Shown: piece after piece, positions 1 to 10,397 of the stretch
Numbering within the stretch: position 1 is the stretch's first letter
How the letters are laid out: each line of letters opens with the position of its first letter
Source of the DNA: CACZQA01 sp050943615
GTDB taxonomy: Bacteria; Actinomycetota; Coriobacteriia; Coriobacteriales; QAMH01
Assembly (NCBI GenBank): GCA_050943615.1
Contig: JBMNPN010000001.1
Span: 34,765-98,764, forward strand
Direction of reading: 5' to 3'
Length of the DNA: 64,000 nt
Program-made: the position numbers and the translations under genes
The notes under the pieces: generated by a model
What the model was told of the DNA's origin: nothing
What the model saw: only the letters and a program-made list of their open reading frames with translations
Databases searched by the model: none

Positions 1-483
1 TGCACGGGCTCTGATGAGGGCATTGAGGCGCGCATCGGTGCAGCCGAGCGCCGCTATGTGCTCGATGCCCTCGAGCGCGAGCGGCTCGTGGATGCGCTCG
101 ATTCCTGGCGCTCGTCTAAACGTTATGCCGAGGCGCGCTCGTATCCGGAAGTCTATGCAGAGCATCACTTCTGCGTTGACCTCATGGGCCTTCCGCTCGA
201 AGGGTACCTCGACCTCTTCTGCCTGGACCGTGATCACCGCCAGGCGCTCGTCATCGACTACAAGACCGGCGAGAGCGGAGAGGAGTCCGAGCTGAAGGAG
301 CGCTACCGTCTGCAGGCGGACTGCTATGCCTATGCCGTTCTCTCCGCAGCAGAGGTGACCGAAGTCGAGCTGTGCTTCGTGCGCCCGGAAGTCGACATGC
401 AGGAAATCCGCTTTACCTACGACCAGTCAGATCTGGAGACGCTGCCCCTGCGCATCTTGGACGCCTGCTCAACGGATGCGTGA
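1..483 (+). CDS. C-terminal part of an AddA/UvrD-type helicase-nuclease (5' end outside window)
   Basis: The reading frame is open from base 1 and ends at TGA 481-483, giving the last 160 residues of a larger protein. The visible part carries a PD-(D/E)XK nuclease core: GYLDLFCLD, then LVIDYKTG with the catalytic Asp and Lys, then a Gln-containing helix (LQADCYAYAVL). This order is typical of the nuclease domain at the C-terminus of AddA and related double-strand-break-processing helicases. The helicase motors lie upstream and are not visible, so AddA cannot be separated from another UvrD-family nuclease fusion. The MATE gene starts 86 bases downstream on the same strand. Confidence 0.75.
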   Translation, partial: CTGSDEGIEARIGAAERRYVLDALERERLVDALDSWRSSKRYAEARSYPEVYAEHHFCVDLMGLPLEGYLDLFCLDRDHRQALVIDYKTGESGEESELKERYRLQADCYAYAVLSAAEVTEVELCFVRPEVDMQEIRFTYDQSDLETLPLRILDACSTDA

Positions 484-569
484 CCGTTACCTCCCGCGGG
501 TGGGAATCTCCTCGCGCTCCTGCTATGGTCAGTGCTTTGATGGCACAGGCGATCAGGAGGAGCGCCCCC

Positions 570-1928
570 GTGGGCAAGGCAGTCGATATCTCGCAGCACT
601 TCACCATGGCTGCGCTGCTGCGCTATTGCGCGCCGAGCATAGTGGTGATGATCTTCACCTCGGCCTACGTCATCGCCGACAGCCTCTTCATCTCCAACTG
701 CGTGGGCAAGGTCGCCTATGCGGCGGTCAACATCATCTTTCCCTTCATCCAGATACTCGGGGCGGTCGGACTCGTGTTCGGCACGGGAGGCGCCGCGCTG
801 GTCTCGATAACACGCGGACGCGGGAGCGGGGAACTCGCAAACCGGCAGTTCTCGCTGTTCATCTACGCCGCGATTGTCGTGGCCGCGCTCCTCGGCGCCC
901 TCGGGTTCGCATGTATGCCCCAGGTCGCGCGCTTGCTGGGTGCAGACGAGTCCATGCTCGACATGTGCATTTCCTACGGGCGGATCCTCATCGTCATCTT
1001 GCCCGGCTTTGTATTGCAGTATGCCTTTGAGAGCTACTTCCCCGCATCGGGAAAGCCCAACCTCGGCATCGTGTTCTCCGTGCTGGGCGGTGTCGTCAAC
1101 ATCGCCCTCGATGCGCTGTTCATCATCGGCTTTGGCTGGGGGCTCACCGGAGCTGCCCTGGCAACGGACCTCGGCGTCGTGTGCGCGGGTTTTGGCCCAA
1201 TCGTCTACTTTGCGCGTCCCAACGCGAGCATGCTCAGGCTCGGGCGCACGAGCTTTGATGCAAAGACGCTGAAGAAGGCCTGCATCAACGGCTCTTCCGA
1301 GATGGTGAGCAATATCGCTTTTTCCATTGTGGCAATGGTCTACAACATCCAGCTCATGAGGCTCATCGGCTCCGACGGCGTCGCCGCCTACGGCGTCCTC
1401 CTCGAGCTCTCCATGATCTTCTCGGGCGTCTTCATGGGATTTGCCATCGGCTCGACGCCGCTCATGAGTTACCAGTTCGGCGCTCGCAACACGCAAGAGA
1501 TGCGCAGCATCTTCAAGAAGGGCCTGCTCGTCATCGCCGTTTCCGGTGTAGCCATGTTTCTGCTCTCGACTGTCTTTGCGCGCCCCCTCGCGTGGCTCTA
1601 CGTGAGCTATGACGCCGCGCTCCTCGACCTGACCACCTATGCGCTCAGGATCTACTCGCTGTCCTTTCTCATCATGGGCTTCAACATCTGCTGCTCCTCG
1701 CTTTTCACCTCGCTTGGCAACGGGCACGTGAGCGCGCTTCTATCCGTGTTACGCACCTTCGTGTTCGAGATTGGCTCGGTGCTCGTGCTTCCGCTCTTTT
1801 TCGGCGCAGACGGTATCTGGGTCTCCGTGCTGGTCGCCGAGGTGGCAACGCTCTGCTTTTCGGTGGGCTTCGTGCGCGCCCTCGGCCCCGGCTACGGGCT
1901 GGTGCGCGGACGTGGTGACGAGCGCTAG
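570..1928 (+). CDS. MATE-family multidrug/metabolite efflux transporter
   Basis: 452 residues, the usual MATE length, with about 12 hydrophobic segments and two internally similar halves. Early residues show the MATE features of a proline-rich first helix (LRYCAPSIVVMI) followed by ADSLFIS and a GTGGAALVS stretch. The family exports cationic drugs or metabolites using Na+ or H+ gradients. The GTG start at 570 is chosen because AGGAGG lies 9 bases upstream and the protein then begins just before helix 1; upstream in-frame ATGs lack a good ribosome site. Its stop overlaps the stop of the convergent dinB gene by 3 bases. The substrate cannot be inferred. Confidence 0.9.
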   Translation: MGKAVDISQHFTMAALLRYCAPSIVVMIFTSAYVIADSLFISNCVGKVAYAAVNIIFPFIQILGAVGLVFGTGGAALVSITRGRGSGELANRQFSLFIYAAIVVAALLGALGFACMPQVARLLGADESMLDMCISYGRILIVILPGFVLQYAFESYFPASGKPNLGIVFSVLGGVVNIALDALFIIGFGWGLTGAALATDLGVVCAGFGPIVYFARPNASMLRLGRTSFDAKTLKKACINGSSEMVSNIAFSIVAMVYNIQLMRLIGSDGVAAYGVLLELSMIFSGVFMGFAIGSTPLMSYQFGARNTQEMRSIFKKGLLVIAVSGVAMFLLSTVFARPLAWLYVSYDAALLDLTTYALRIYSLSFLIMGFNICCSSLFTSLGNGHVSALLSVLRTFVFEIGSVLVLPLFFGADGIWVSVLVAEVATLCFSVGFVRALGPGYGLVRGRGDER

Positions 1929-3172
1929 TCCTTGCCGCCCGACTGGCTCGTGGTTCCGGTCGTGTCCGTCTTCATCTTGAGCTGCCTGCCGAACTTGAGC
2001 ATGTCATCGCCAAAGCGGTCGCGGATCTTGTCGGCGGCGCTCATGACCTCGGGTTTCCCCTGCGGCAGCTCGTCTTTTTCAAAGAGGTCGAGCTGTGCTC
2101 CCCTCGAGCTGAATCCCGAGATGGTGACGCCCACGAGGCGCACGGCGTCTCCGGGGCGCCAGATCTCGTCGACAAGCTCCTTTGCAATCGGGATGAAGAT
2201 GTTCTCATCGTCGACTTGCCTGGAAAACGTCCGCTGAGCCGTGCGGCGGCTCAGGTCGGAAAAGCGCAGTTTGAGCGTCACGGTATGCCCCGCGAGTCCC
2301 TTCTTGCGCAGGCGCCTTCCCACCATGGGGGCGACAAGGTCGATGGCATCTTCGATTTCCCGGCGGTCTTTGAGGTCGCGCTCGAAGGTCCGCTCGTTTC
2401 CCACTGACTTGACCGGGGAGGAGACCTCGATTTCACGACCGTCGATTCCGGCGGCGCGCCCGCACATGACGGCCGCGTTTACCCCGAAGATGGGCTCGAG
2501 CTCGACAGGGTCGCAGGCGGCGAGCTGGCCGAGTGTCTTGATACCCCGTGCGTTCAGCCGCTCGGCGCTCCTCTTGCCGATGCCGGGCAGCGCGCGTATG
2601 GGAAGCGGCGCCAGAAAGTCCGCCTCGCTTCCCGGATAGACCACGGTGAGCCCGCGGGGCTTGTCCCGCTCGCTTGCGATCTTTGCCGTCACCTTGCCGT
2701 TCGCGACGCCGATCGAGCAGGTGATGCCGAGCTTTGAGACGCGCTCCTGGATGCGCAGCGCGATCTCCACCGGGTCTTCTGCCAGGTAGCGACCCGGCGT
2801 CACGTCCAAGTAGGCCTCGTCGATCGAAACCTGCTGGAGCAGGGGAGACTCGTTTTTCAGGATGTCCATGACCTTGCCCGAGAGCTCGCGGTAGCGGTCG
2901 AAGCGCGCATGCGCCCAGATGGCATCGGGGCACAGCCGCCGTGCCTGCGCGCTCGGCATCGCGGAGTGCACGCCATAGACGCGTGCCTCATAGGAGGCAG
3001 TGGAGACGACGCCGCGTTTCTCTGCATCTCCGCCCACGATGACGGGCTTGCCGCGCCATTCGGGGTGGTCGAGCTGCTCGACGGAGGCAAAGAACGCGTC
3101 GAGGTCGACGAGGAGGAAGGCCTTCCCCTTCCAGGGAGCCGGGATGCCCGTTTTTGTTTCTCTCGTGGCCAT
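1925..3172 (-). CDS. dinB: DNA polymerase IV (Y-family translesion polymerase)
   Basis: 415 residues. The N-terminus has the Y-family metal-binding motif LVDLDAFFASVEQ, and near residue 115 the second catalytic motif VSIDEAYLD with the Ser-Ile-Asp-Glu core. A helix-hairpin-helix (PLPIRALPGIGKRSAERL) and a little-finger domain follow. It performs error-prone bypass of damaged template. A beta-clamp-like sequence (QLDLFEKDE) lies near the C-terminus, consistent with clamp recruitment. The ATG at 3172 is preceded by no clear ribosome site but by a TAAAAT -10 box only 6 bases upstream, suggesting a leaderless mRNA. It is divergent from the DUF47 gene. Confidence 0.95.
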   Translation of the reverse strand: MATRETKTGIPAPWKGKAFLLVDLDAFFASVEQLDHPEWRGKPVIVGGDAEKRGVVSTASYEARVYGVHSAMPSAQARRLCPDAIWAHARFDRYRELSGKVMDILKNESPLLQQVSIDEAYLDVTPGRYLAEDPVEIALRIQERVSKLGITCSIGVANGKVTAKIASERDKPRGLTVVYPGSEADFLAPLPIRALPGIGKRSAERLNARGIKTLGQLAACDPVELEPIFGVNAAVMCGRAAGIDGREIEVSSPVKSVGNERTFERDLKDRREIEDAIDLVAPMVGRRLRKKGLAGHTVTLKLRFSDLSRRTAQRTFSRQVDDENIFIPIAKELVDEIWRPGDAVRLVGVTISGFSSRGAQLDLFEKDELPQGKPEVMSAADKIRDRFGDDMLKFGRQLKMKTDTTGTTSQSGGKD

Positions 3173-3178
3173 GTTCTC

Positions 3179-3184
3179 ATTTTA
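3179..3184 (-). promoter_or_regulatory. -10 box of dinB, probably leaderless
   Basis: On the reverse strand this reads TAAAAT and ends 6 bases before the dinB ATG, so transcription should start at or next to the start codon. The -35 region is weak. No SOS-type (LexA) box was recognised beside it. Confidence 0.45.
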
Positions 3185-3209
3185 GCCTCGCCATGCACGT
3201 GTCACACGC

Positions 3210-3215
3210 TACAAT
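3210..3215 (+). promoter_or_regulatory. -10 box upstream of the DUF47 gene
   Basis: TACAAT lies 35 bases before the TTG start of the downstream gene, leaving room for a leader with the GAGGGAAGG ribosome site. A small palindrome, CGTGT-C-ACACG, sits just upstream between the two divergent promoters. Confidence 0.45.
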
Positions 3216-3250
3216 GACTAGCGCTCAGGTTTTCGAGGGAAGGCGCTGCT

Positions 3251-3919
3251 TTGGCCCACAAACAGAAGTTCGATTATTTCGATGCGTTCGTGAAGATCTC
3301 GACGTATGGCGTCCAGTCTTCGGACAAGATCGTTTCCTTCTTTCTCGAACACTTTGACGAGACGACAAAGACCGGCTCCATCACCTCGAAGGAGACCCTG
3401 CGCTTTCTCGAGGAGCTCCACGAACTCGAGGACGCCTCAGACGACGTCGTCCACGTACTTCTCAGAAACCTCTCCAACGAGTTCGTCACCCCCATCGACC
3501 GCGAGGACATCGTCTACCTCTCAAACGCCCTCGACGACATCGTCGATGAGCTCGATGACGTGGTGCAGAGGCTCTACATGTACCACGTGAACACCATCGT
3601 GCCCGAACTGGTGGAGATGGCCCAGGTCGTGCACGAGGCGACCTGTGCCGTGCAGAAGGCCTGCGAGAAGTTCACCCACTTCAAGAAGTCCCGCTCCATC
3701 CACGAGTACATCGTCCAGATCAACGATTGCGAAGACCGCGGAGACCGCGTCTACATTCGCTCGGTGCACCGCATCTACGGCCGCTCCCAAGACGGCGCGT
3801 TCGATGGCCCGCTCGATGCCTACGGCTTCTCCCAGGTGCTCAGCTCGCTGGAACGCTGCTGCGATGCGTGCGAGGACGTCGGGGACACCATTGCGACGGT
3901 CATGATCAAGAATTCCTAG
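3251..3919 (+). CDS. DUF47 (PhoU-like) family protein
   Basis: 222 residues, largely helical, with PhoU/DUF47 features: repeated acidic helices (ELEDASDDVVHVLL, DIVDELDDVVQRLYMYH) and a C-terminal helix ending ERCCDACEDVGDTI. Family members usually regulate or accompany Pit-type phosphate transporters and are encoded next to pit. Here there is no pit gene: dinB is divergent upstream and tRNA-Leu follows. The TTG start at 3251 follows GAGGGAAGG by a suitable distance, and no ATG fits at the conserved N-terminus. The family call is firm; the partner is unknown. Confidence 0.85.
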   Translation: MAHKQKFDYFDAFVKISTYGVQSSDKIVSFFLEHFDETTKTGSITSKETLRFLEELHELEDASDDVVHVLLRNLSNEFVTPIDREDIVYLSNALDDIVDELDDVVQRLYMYHVNTIVPELVEMAQVVHEATCAVQKACEKFTHFKKSRSIHEYIVQINDCEDRGDRVYIRSVHRIYGRSQDGAFDGPLDAYGFSQVLSSLERCCDACEDVGDTIATVMIKNS

Positions 3920-4026
3920 TTCGAACGGCGCTTCTAATCTAACGAATTTGCTACGGACTGCGTATTCAAAGGCAGTTGGGGTAGAATCCGTGTTTGTCGC
4001 CTGCTGGCTTTTTGCCCGCGTGCGAT

Positions 4027-4111
4027 GCGGGCGTGGCGGAACTGGCAGACGCGCTGGATTTAGGTTCCAGTGGGGCAACCCGTGAAGGTTCGAGTCCTTT
4101 CGCCCGCACCA
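4027..4111 (+). tRNA. tRNA-Leu (anticodon TAG)
   Basis: An 85-base cloverleaf including an encoded CCA. The 7-bp acceptor GCGGGCG pairs with CGCCCGC at 4101-4107, the anticodon stem CTGGA/TCCAG encloses loop TTTAGGT (anticodon TAG, reading CUA), and the T-arm contains GGTTCGAGTCC. The long variable arm is that of a class II tRNA, as expected for Leu. A TAGAAT -10-like box lies at 3982-3987. Confidence 0.95.
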
Positions 4112-4186
4112 AACAGCACTACAAGACGCACCGGGTGTGCAAGGCGCCCGTGGCAGCGAGATGGAAAAACGAAGTTGGAGGATACG

Positions 4187-5494
4187 TTGGAAGTCACGAC
4201 AAGCATCTCGGAAGATGACAAGACCCGGACCACTGTCACGGTCGAGCTGAGCCCTGAAGAGGTGAAAGAGCACGTAGACGCCTTCTTCAAGCAGCTTGCG
4301 AAGAACCGCATCCCGGGTTTCCGCCCGGGCAGGGCGCCGCGCAAGGTTCTCGAGCAGAACTTCGGCGGTCATGACACCGTCTATTCGGAAATCGCATCCG
4401 ACATGGTCAACGACGTCGCCGCCGGCGCCGCCGACAGCAAGGACATCCTGTTCATCACCGATCCCGAGTTCGACGAGCTCCCCGAGCTCAAGGACGGCGA
4501 GTCGTTCACCTTCTCGTTTGCCGGCAAGGTAAAGCCCGATGTCGAGCTGTTGAGCTCCGATCCGGTCGAGATCAAGATGCCGCCCGAGAAGGCGACGCCC
4601 GAAGAGATCGACGCCCAGATCGAGACGCTGCGCGCATACTACTATTCCTTCGAGGAGCATGACGGCGCCGCCACCGACGACGACTACGTCATGGCAACGC
4701 TCGAGACCACCGAGGGCGATGGCGACAAAAAGTCCGAGGAGTACAGCAGCTCGAGCCGTCTGATTGAGCTCGATGGCTCCGGCGCGATGCCCAAGGAGCT
4801 GTGCAAGCAGCTCGTCGGCATGAAGAAGGACGAGACCAAGGAGTTCGACTGGAAAGACGACGACGGCAAGGCCTTCCACACCAAGGCGACCGTCACCAAG
4901 GTCGAGACCAAGGTGCTTCCCGAGCTCGACCAGGACTTCGCCGAGCGCATCGGCGTGGAGTCCATCGATGCGCTGCGCGACGAGATCGAAAAGCAGCTCA
5001 ACGAGAGCAAGGACAAGGTACTTCCCGACCTCAAGGAGCGCCGTTGCGTCGAGGAGCTCGCCAAGCGCGTCGCCGGCGCCGTCGACCCCGACTACGTCAG
5101 CTTCTCCCGCCAGGACATCCTGCGCGATTTCTTCAACAACCTCCAGCGTCAGGGCGTGACGTTCGACCAGTACCTCCAGCAGCGCGGCATCACCGCCGAC
5201 GATTTCCAGAAGGACCTCGACGAGGAGGCCAAGGAGAACGCCGAGCAGAGCCTGGCGCTCGACGCGCTGTTCCGCGACCGCGGAATGGAGCTCACCGAGG
5301 AGGACATCGACAAGGAGTTCCAGCTCGTCGATGACCCCGAGGGCACGCGCAAGCAGTGGGAAGAGAGCGGACGCATGTCGATGCTGCGCGAGGCGCTCCG
5401 TCGTCAGAAGGCCGTCGAATGGCTCATCGATACCGCCAAGGTCACCATCGAGGAGCCGGGCGCCGAGTCCGACGAGGACGAAGAGCAGGAATAG
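4187..5494 (+). CDS. tig: Trigger factor (ribosome-associated chaperone and prolyl isomerase)
   Basis: 435 residues, normal for the family. The N-terminal ribosome-binding domain holds the signature NRIPGFRPGRAPRKVLEQ (about residues 40-58). A central FKBP-like domain and a long helical C-terminal substrate-binding domain follow. It binds nascent chains at the ribosome exit. The TTG at 4187 is taken as start because GGAGG lies 5 bases upstream; the frame is open further upstream but runs into tRNA-Leu. The acidic C-terminus (ESDEDEEQE) is common. It is followed by clpP and clpX, an arrangement widely conserved among bacteria. Confidence 0.96.
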   Translation: MEVTTSISEDDKTRTTVTVELSPEEVKEHVDAFFKQLAKNRIPGFRPGRAPRKVLEQNFGGHDTVYSEIASDMVNDVAAGAADSKDILFITDPEFDELPELKDGESFTFSFAGKVKPDVELLSSDPVEIKMPPEKATPEEIDAQIETLRAYYYSFEEHDGAATDDDYVMATLETTEGDGDKKSEEYSSSSRLIELDGSGAMPKELCKQLVGMKKDETKEFDWKDDDGKAFHTKATVTKVETKVLPELDQDFAERIGVESIDALRDEIEKQLNESKDKVLPDLKERRCVEELAKRVAGAVDPDYVSFSRQDILRDFFNNLQRQGVTFDQYLQQRGITADDFQKDLDEEAKENAEQSLALDALFRDRGMELTEEDIDKEFQLVDDPEGTRKQWEESGRMSMLREALRRQKAVEWLIDTAKVTIEEPGAESDEDEEQE

Positions 5495-5549
5495 GCAAGT
5501 CAGGGTTTTTGGGGAGGACCGCAAACCCGACGTGAGAAAGAAGAACGAA

Positions 5550-6188
5550 ATGACAATCTACCAACCGATTCAAGACCCGCTGATCCCCTATGTCATCGAG
5601 CAGTCTCCGCGTGGCGAGCGCAGCTACGACATCTACTCCCGCCTGCTCAATGACCGCGTCGTCTTTCTGGGCGAGGAGGTCACCGATGCCTCGGCCAACT
5701 CCGTCGTGGCGCAGCTCCTGCACCTCGAGAGCGCAGATCCCGACAAGGACATCTCCTTCTACATCAACTCGCCGGGCGGCTCGGTGACTGCCGGTCTGGC
5801 TATCTACGACACCATGCAGTTCATCAAGCCCGATGTCTCCACGATCTGCATCGGCCAATGCGCGTCCATGGGCGCGGTGCTGCTGGCTGCGGGCGCGCCG
5901 GGCAAGCGCTTTGCGCTTCCCAACTCCCGCATCATGATCCACCAGCCTTCCGGTGGTGCCCAGGGCAAGCAGACCGATATCCAGATCATGGCCGACGAGA
6001 TCCTGAAGATTCGCGAGCAGTTGAACGGCATCCTCTCCAAGCACACCGGCCAGCCGCTCGAGAAGATCCAAGAGGACACCGAGAAGGACAACTTCATGTC
6101 GGCGCAGGAGGCCGCTGAATATGGTCTCGTCGATGACGTGATCAAGTCGCGCGCCGCCTCTGCCGCCGAGAAGAACGAAGAGAAGTAG
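5550..6188 (+). CDS. clpP: ATP-dependent Clp protease proteolytic subunit
   Basis: 212 residues. The serine-protease triad is visible: Ser106 in GQCASMGA, His131 in IMIHQPSGG, and the C-terminal Asp in EKDNFMS. The INSPGGSVTAG handle region precedes the active site. ClpP forms a tetradecameric chamber that degrades substrates fed by ClpX or ClpC. The ATG at 5550 follows a purine-rich GAAAGAAG; a GTG at 5532 is an alternative but sits too far from the GGGGAGG upstream. It lies 55 bases after tig and 13 before clpX, so the three are probably co-transcribed. Confidence 0.97.
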   Translation: MTIYQPIQDPLIPYVIEQSPRGERSYDIYSRLLNDRVVFLGEEVTDASANSVVAQLLHLESADPDKDISFYINSPGGSVTAGLAIYDTMQFIKPDVSTICIGQCASMGAVLLAAGAPGKRFALPNSRIMIHQPSGGAQGKQTDIQIMADEILKIREQLNGILSKHTGQPLEKIQEDTEKDNFMSAQEAAEYGLVDDVIKSRAASAAEKNEEK

Positions 6189-6201
6189 GAAGCGCTGACC
6201 C

Positions 6202-7500
<1,299 letters not shown>

Positions 7501-7512
7501 AAGTGCTTTAAT

Positions 7513-7550
7513 AGCTGCTGCGGCCTTTTTTCGGGTCGCGGCAGCTTTTT
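7513..7550 (+). terminator. Rho-independent terminator after clpX
   Basis: A 13-bp stem, AGCTGCTGCGGCC pairing with GGTCGCGGCAGCT including two G-U pairs, has an 8-base loop and ends in TTTTT. It closes the tig-clpP-clpX unit. Confidence 0.9.
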
Positions 7551-7585
7551 GTATGTACAGCGCAGATTTACCGAAGGATACCGAC

Positions 7586-10267
7586 ATGCCAGATATGCCC
7601 AAGACCTACGAGCCCAAGGAAGTGGAGGAGCGCATCCTCAAAAAGTGGCTCGACGGCAAGTACTACAGCCGCTCCGAGGGGACGCGCGGCGACCGCACCG
7701 TCGTCATCCCGCCGCCCAACGTCACCGGCATGTTGCATATGGGCCATGCGCTCGACGATACCATCCAGGATACCTACATCCGCTACTCGCGCATGCGCGG
7801 CTATTCCACGCGCTGGATTCTCGGTACCGACCATGCCGGCATCGCGACGCAGACCAAGGTCGACAAGCACCTGAAGGAACAGGGTATCTCCCGTCTGGAG
7901 ATCGGGCGCGAAAAGTTCGTGGAAGAGTGCCAGAAGTGGCGTAAAGAGTACGGCGGCATCATCGTCGAGCAGATCAAGCGCATGGGCTGCTCGGTCGATT
8001 TCGACGACGAGAAGTTCACGATGTCGCCCGAATACGCGCGCGCGGTGCGCAAGGTGTTCTGCGACTGGTACCACGACGGGCTCATCTACCGGGGTAAGCG
8101 CATCGTCAACTGGTGCCCGAGCTGCTCCACCGCCATCAGCGATGACGAGGCGGAGTACAAGGACGAGAAAGGCCACCTCTGGTACCTGCGCTATCCTCTT
8201 ACCGAGCCGGTCGATGGCGTGGAGTACATCACCGTGGCGACGACCCGCCCCGAGACGATGCTCGGCGACACGGGCGTGGCCGTTTCCCCCGACGATCCCG
8301 ACAAGGCAAAGTTCATCGGCAAGACGGTAAAGCTTCCCATCGTGGACCGCGAGATCCCGATTTTCTCCGACTGGCACGTAGATGCGGGCTTTGGCACCGG
8401 CTTCGTCAAGGTGACGCCCGCGCACGACCCCAACGACTATGCGATGGGACAGACCCACGATCTGCCGCAGATCAACATCTTCGACGAGCATGCCGTCGTC
8501 GTCGACGGCTACGGCGAGTTCTCCGGGCTCGACCGCGATGCCTGCCGCGAGCGCGTCGTCGCCTGGTTCGAGGAGCACGACCTGCTCGACCACGTCGAGG
8601 ACATCGAGCACTCCGTCATGCACTGCTACCGCTGCGATTCCGCGCTCGAGCCCTGGCTGTCCGAACAGTGGTTCGTCGCGGTCGACAAGCTAAAGGGCCC
8701 GGCCACCGATGTCGTCGAGAACGGAGAGGTGACCTTTCACCCGAGCCGCTGGACACAGACGTACATGACCTGGATGGAGAACCTCAAGGACTGGTGCATC
8801 AGCCGCCAGCTGTGGTGGGGACACCGCATCCCCGTCTTCTACTGCGACGAGTGCGGCTGGCAAGACGCGCTTCTCGAGGACACGGACACCTGCCCCAAGT
8901 GCGGCGCCCACGTCCATCAGGACGAAGACGTGCTCGACACCTGGTTCTCGAGCCAGCTGTGGACCTTCGCCACGCAGGGCTGGCCCGACCATCCCGAGCA
9001 GATGGAGGGGCACCATCCCACCAAGGTGCTCGTCACGGCGCGCGACATCATCGCGCTGTGGGTGGCGCGCATGGTCATGAGCTCGCTCTACTTCACGCAC
9101 GAGATCCCGTTCCACGACGTCTTCATCTACGCGACGATCCTTGCCAAGGACGGTAGCCGCATGTCCAAGTCCAAGGGCAACGGCGTCGACCCGATGGACC
9201 TCATCGAGAAGTACGGTGCCGATGCGATGCGCTACAACCTGCTCACGCTCGTCACCAACAACCAGGACGTCAAGTTCGACGCCAACATCGACAAGAAGAC
9301 CCACAAGCTCATCGACTCGCCGCGCACGGACGCGGCGCGCAACTTTGTCACCAAGATCTGGAACGCGAGCCGCTTCGTGCTCATGAACCTCGATGGCTAC
9401 GAGCCCGGCGAGCCGGAGGCGGCGACCCGCGCCGATGCCTGGATCCTCTCGCGCCTGGCAAAGCTCACGCGCTCGGTCACCGACGGCATCGAGGAGTACC
9501 GCTTTGGCGATGTGGCCCGCGAGCTCTACGGCTTTTTCTGGAACGAGTTCTGCGACTGGTACATCGAGCTGTGCAAGGACCGCCTCAACTCCGACGATGC
9601 GGAAGAGCGCGCCGTGGCGCAGCGAAATCTCGTCTTCGTGCTCGACACCGCGCTCAGGCTCCTGCATCCGGTCATGCCATTCGTGACCGAGGCGATCTGG
9701 GAGATCCTGCCGCTTGACGATGACGCACCCGCCTTGATGGTGGCCGCCTGGCCCGAACCCGACGAACTCGCCAAGTGGATCGACGAGCCCACCGAACAGG
9801 CGATTTCGCTTGCCACCAAGATGGTCGGCTCCGTGCGTTCCACGCGTGCGCGCTATGGTATCAGCCCGAAAACCGAGCTTTCCGTCTCCTGCCGTGCGGC
9901 CGGCGCGGATGCCGACAAGGTCTCCGGCCTGCTCGAGCAGGAGCGTCCGCTCATCAGCTCGCTTGCGCGCCTGAGCTCCTTTGAGGTCCTGCCCGCCGAT
10001 GCGGCAAAGCCCGCCGAGTCCGGTGTTGATCTGGTCGAGGGCATCGAGGTCTTCACGAAGCTTACCGGCCTGGTCGACTTCGAAGAGGAGCGCGCCCGTC
10101 TGGAAAAGCGCCGCGGCAAGGCGCAAAAGGAGCTCGCCAAGCTCGACAAGAAGCTCGACAATGAGAACTTCCTCTCCAAGGCGGCACCCGAGGCAGTCGA
10201 GAAGGTGCGCGCCGACCATGCCGAGCTCGAACGCGAGCTCGCGCTCATCGCAGCCCAGCTCGACTAG
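7586..10267 (+). CDS. valS: Valyl-tRNA synthetase
   Basis: 893 residues, class I synthetase of the Val/Ile/Leu group. The HIGH-type motif appears as NVTGMLHMGHAL (about residue 45) and the KMSKS loop as GSRMSKSKGNG. An editing (CP1) domain lies between, with TTRPETMLGDTG and a WCPSCSTAISDDE element. The C-terminus ends in the valyl-specific coiled coil (EEERARLEKRRGKAQKELAK). It charges tRNA-Val. The ATG at 7586 has AAGGA 7 bases upstream and is preferred over an ATG at 7553 that lies within the terminator tail of clpX. No T-box leader fits in the short gap. Confidence 0.97.
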   Translation: MPDMPKTYEPKEVEERILKKWLDGKYYSRSEGTRGDRTVVIPPPNVTGMLHMGHALDDTIQDTYIRYSRMRGYSTRWILGTDHAGIATQTKVDKHLKEQGISRLEIGREKFVEECQKWRKEYGGIIVEQIKRMGCSVDFDDEKFTMSPEYARAVRKVFCDWYHDGLIYRGKRIVNWCPSCSTAISDDEAEYKDEKGHLWYLRYPLTEPVDGVEYITVATTRPETMLGDTGVAVSPDDPDKAKFIGKTVKLPIVDREIPIFSDWHVDAGFGTGFVKVTPAHDPNDYAMGQTHDLPQINIFDEHAVVVDGYGEFSGLDRDACRERVVAWFEEHDLLDHVEDIEHSVMHCYRCDSALEPWLSEQWFVAVDKLKGPATDVVENGEVTFHPSRWTQTYMTWMENLKDWCISRQLWWGHRIPVFYCDECGWQDALLEDTDTCPKCGAHVHQDEDVLDTWFSSQLWTFATQGWPDHPEQMEGHHPTKVLVTARDIIALWVARMVMSSLYFTHEIPFHDVFIYATILAKDGSRMSKSKGNGVDPMDLIEKYGADAMRYNLLTLVTNNQDVKFDANIDKKTHKLIDSPRTDAARNFVTKIWNASRFVLMNLDGYEPGEPEAATRADAWILSRLAKLTRSVTDGIEEYRFGDVARELYGFFWNEFCDWYIELCKDRLNSDDAEERAVAQRNLVFVLDTALRLLHPVMPFVTEAIWEILPLDDDAPALMVAAWPEPDELAKWIDEPTEQAISLATKMVGSVRSTRARYGISPKTELSVSCRAAGADADKVSGLLEQERPLISSLARLSSFEVLPADAAKPAESGVDLVEGIEVFTKLTGLVDFEEERARLEKRRGKAQKELAKLDKKLDNENFLSKAAPEAVEKVRADHAELERELALIAAQLD

Positions 10268-10338
10268 GGAGCAAGGGCACCCGCTCTCTTCGTTGGGGGC
10301 GTGACCAGCAAGGCCCAAGCTTGTAGATAAGGGCAGTC

Positions 10339-10382
10339 GACGGTCTTTTCCGCACATGCGGAAAGGGCCGTCTTTTCTTTTC
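10339..10382 (+). terminator. Rho-independent terminator after valS
   Basis: A 15-bp stem (GACGGTCTTTTCCGC with GCGGAAAGGGCCGTC, two G-U pairs), tetraloop ACAT, then TTTTCTTTT. It separates valS from the MFS gene. Confidence 0.9.
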
Positions 10383-10397
10383 GAAGGGATGATGCGC

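Noticed and set aside
3200..3210. Palindrome CGTGT-C-ACACG near dinB considered as an SOS box
   Set aside because: It does not fit the LexA box of Gram-positive bacteria that I know (CGAAC-N4-GTTCG).
7501..7585. T-box riboswitch upstream of valS
   Set aside because: The gap is only 85 bases and is mostly the clpX terminator; no specifier loop or T-box core is present.
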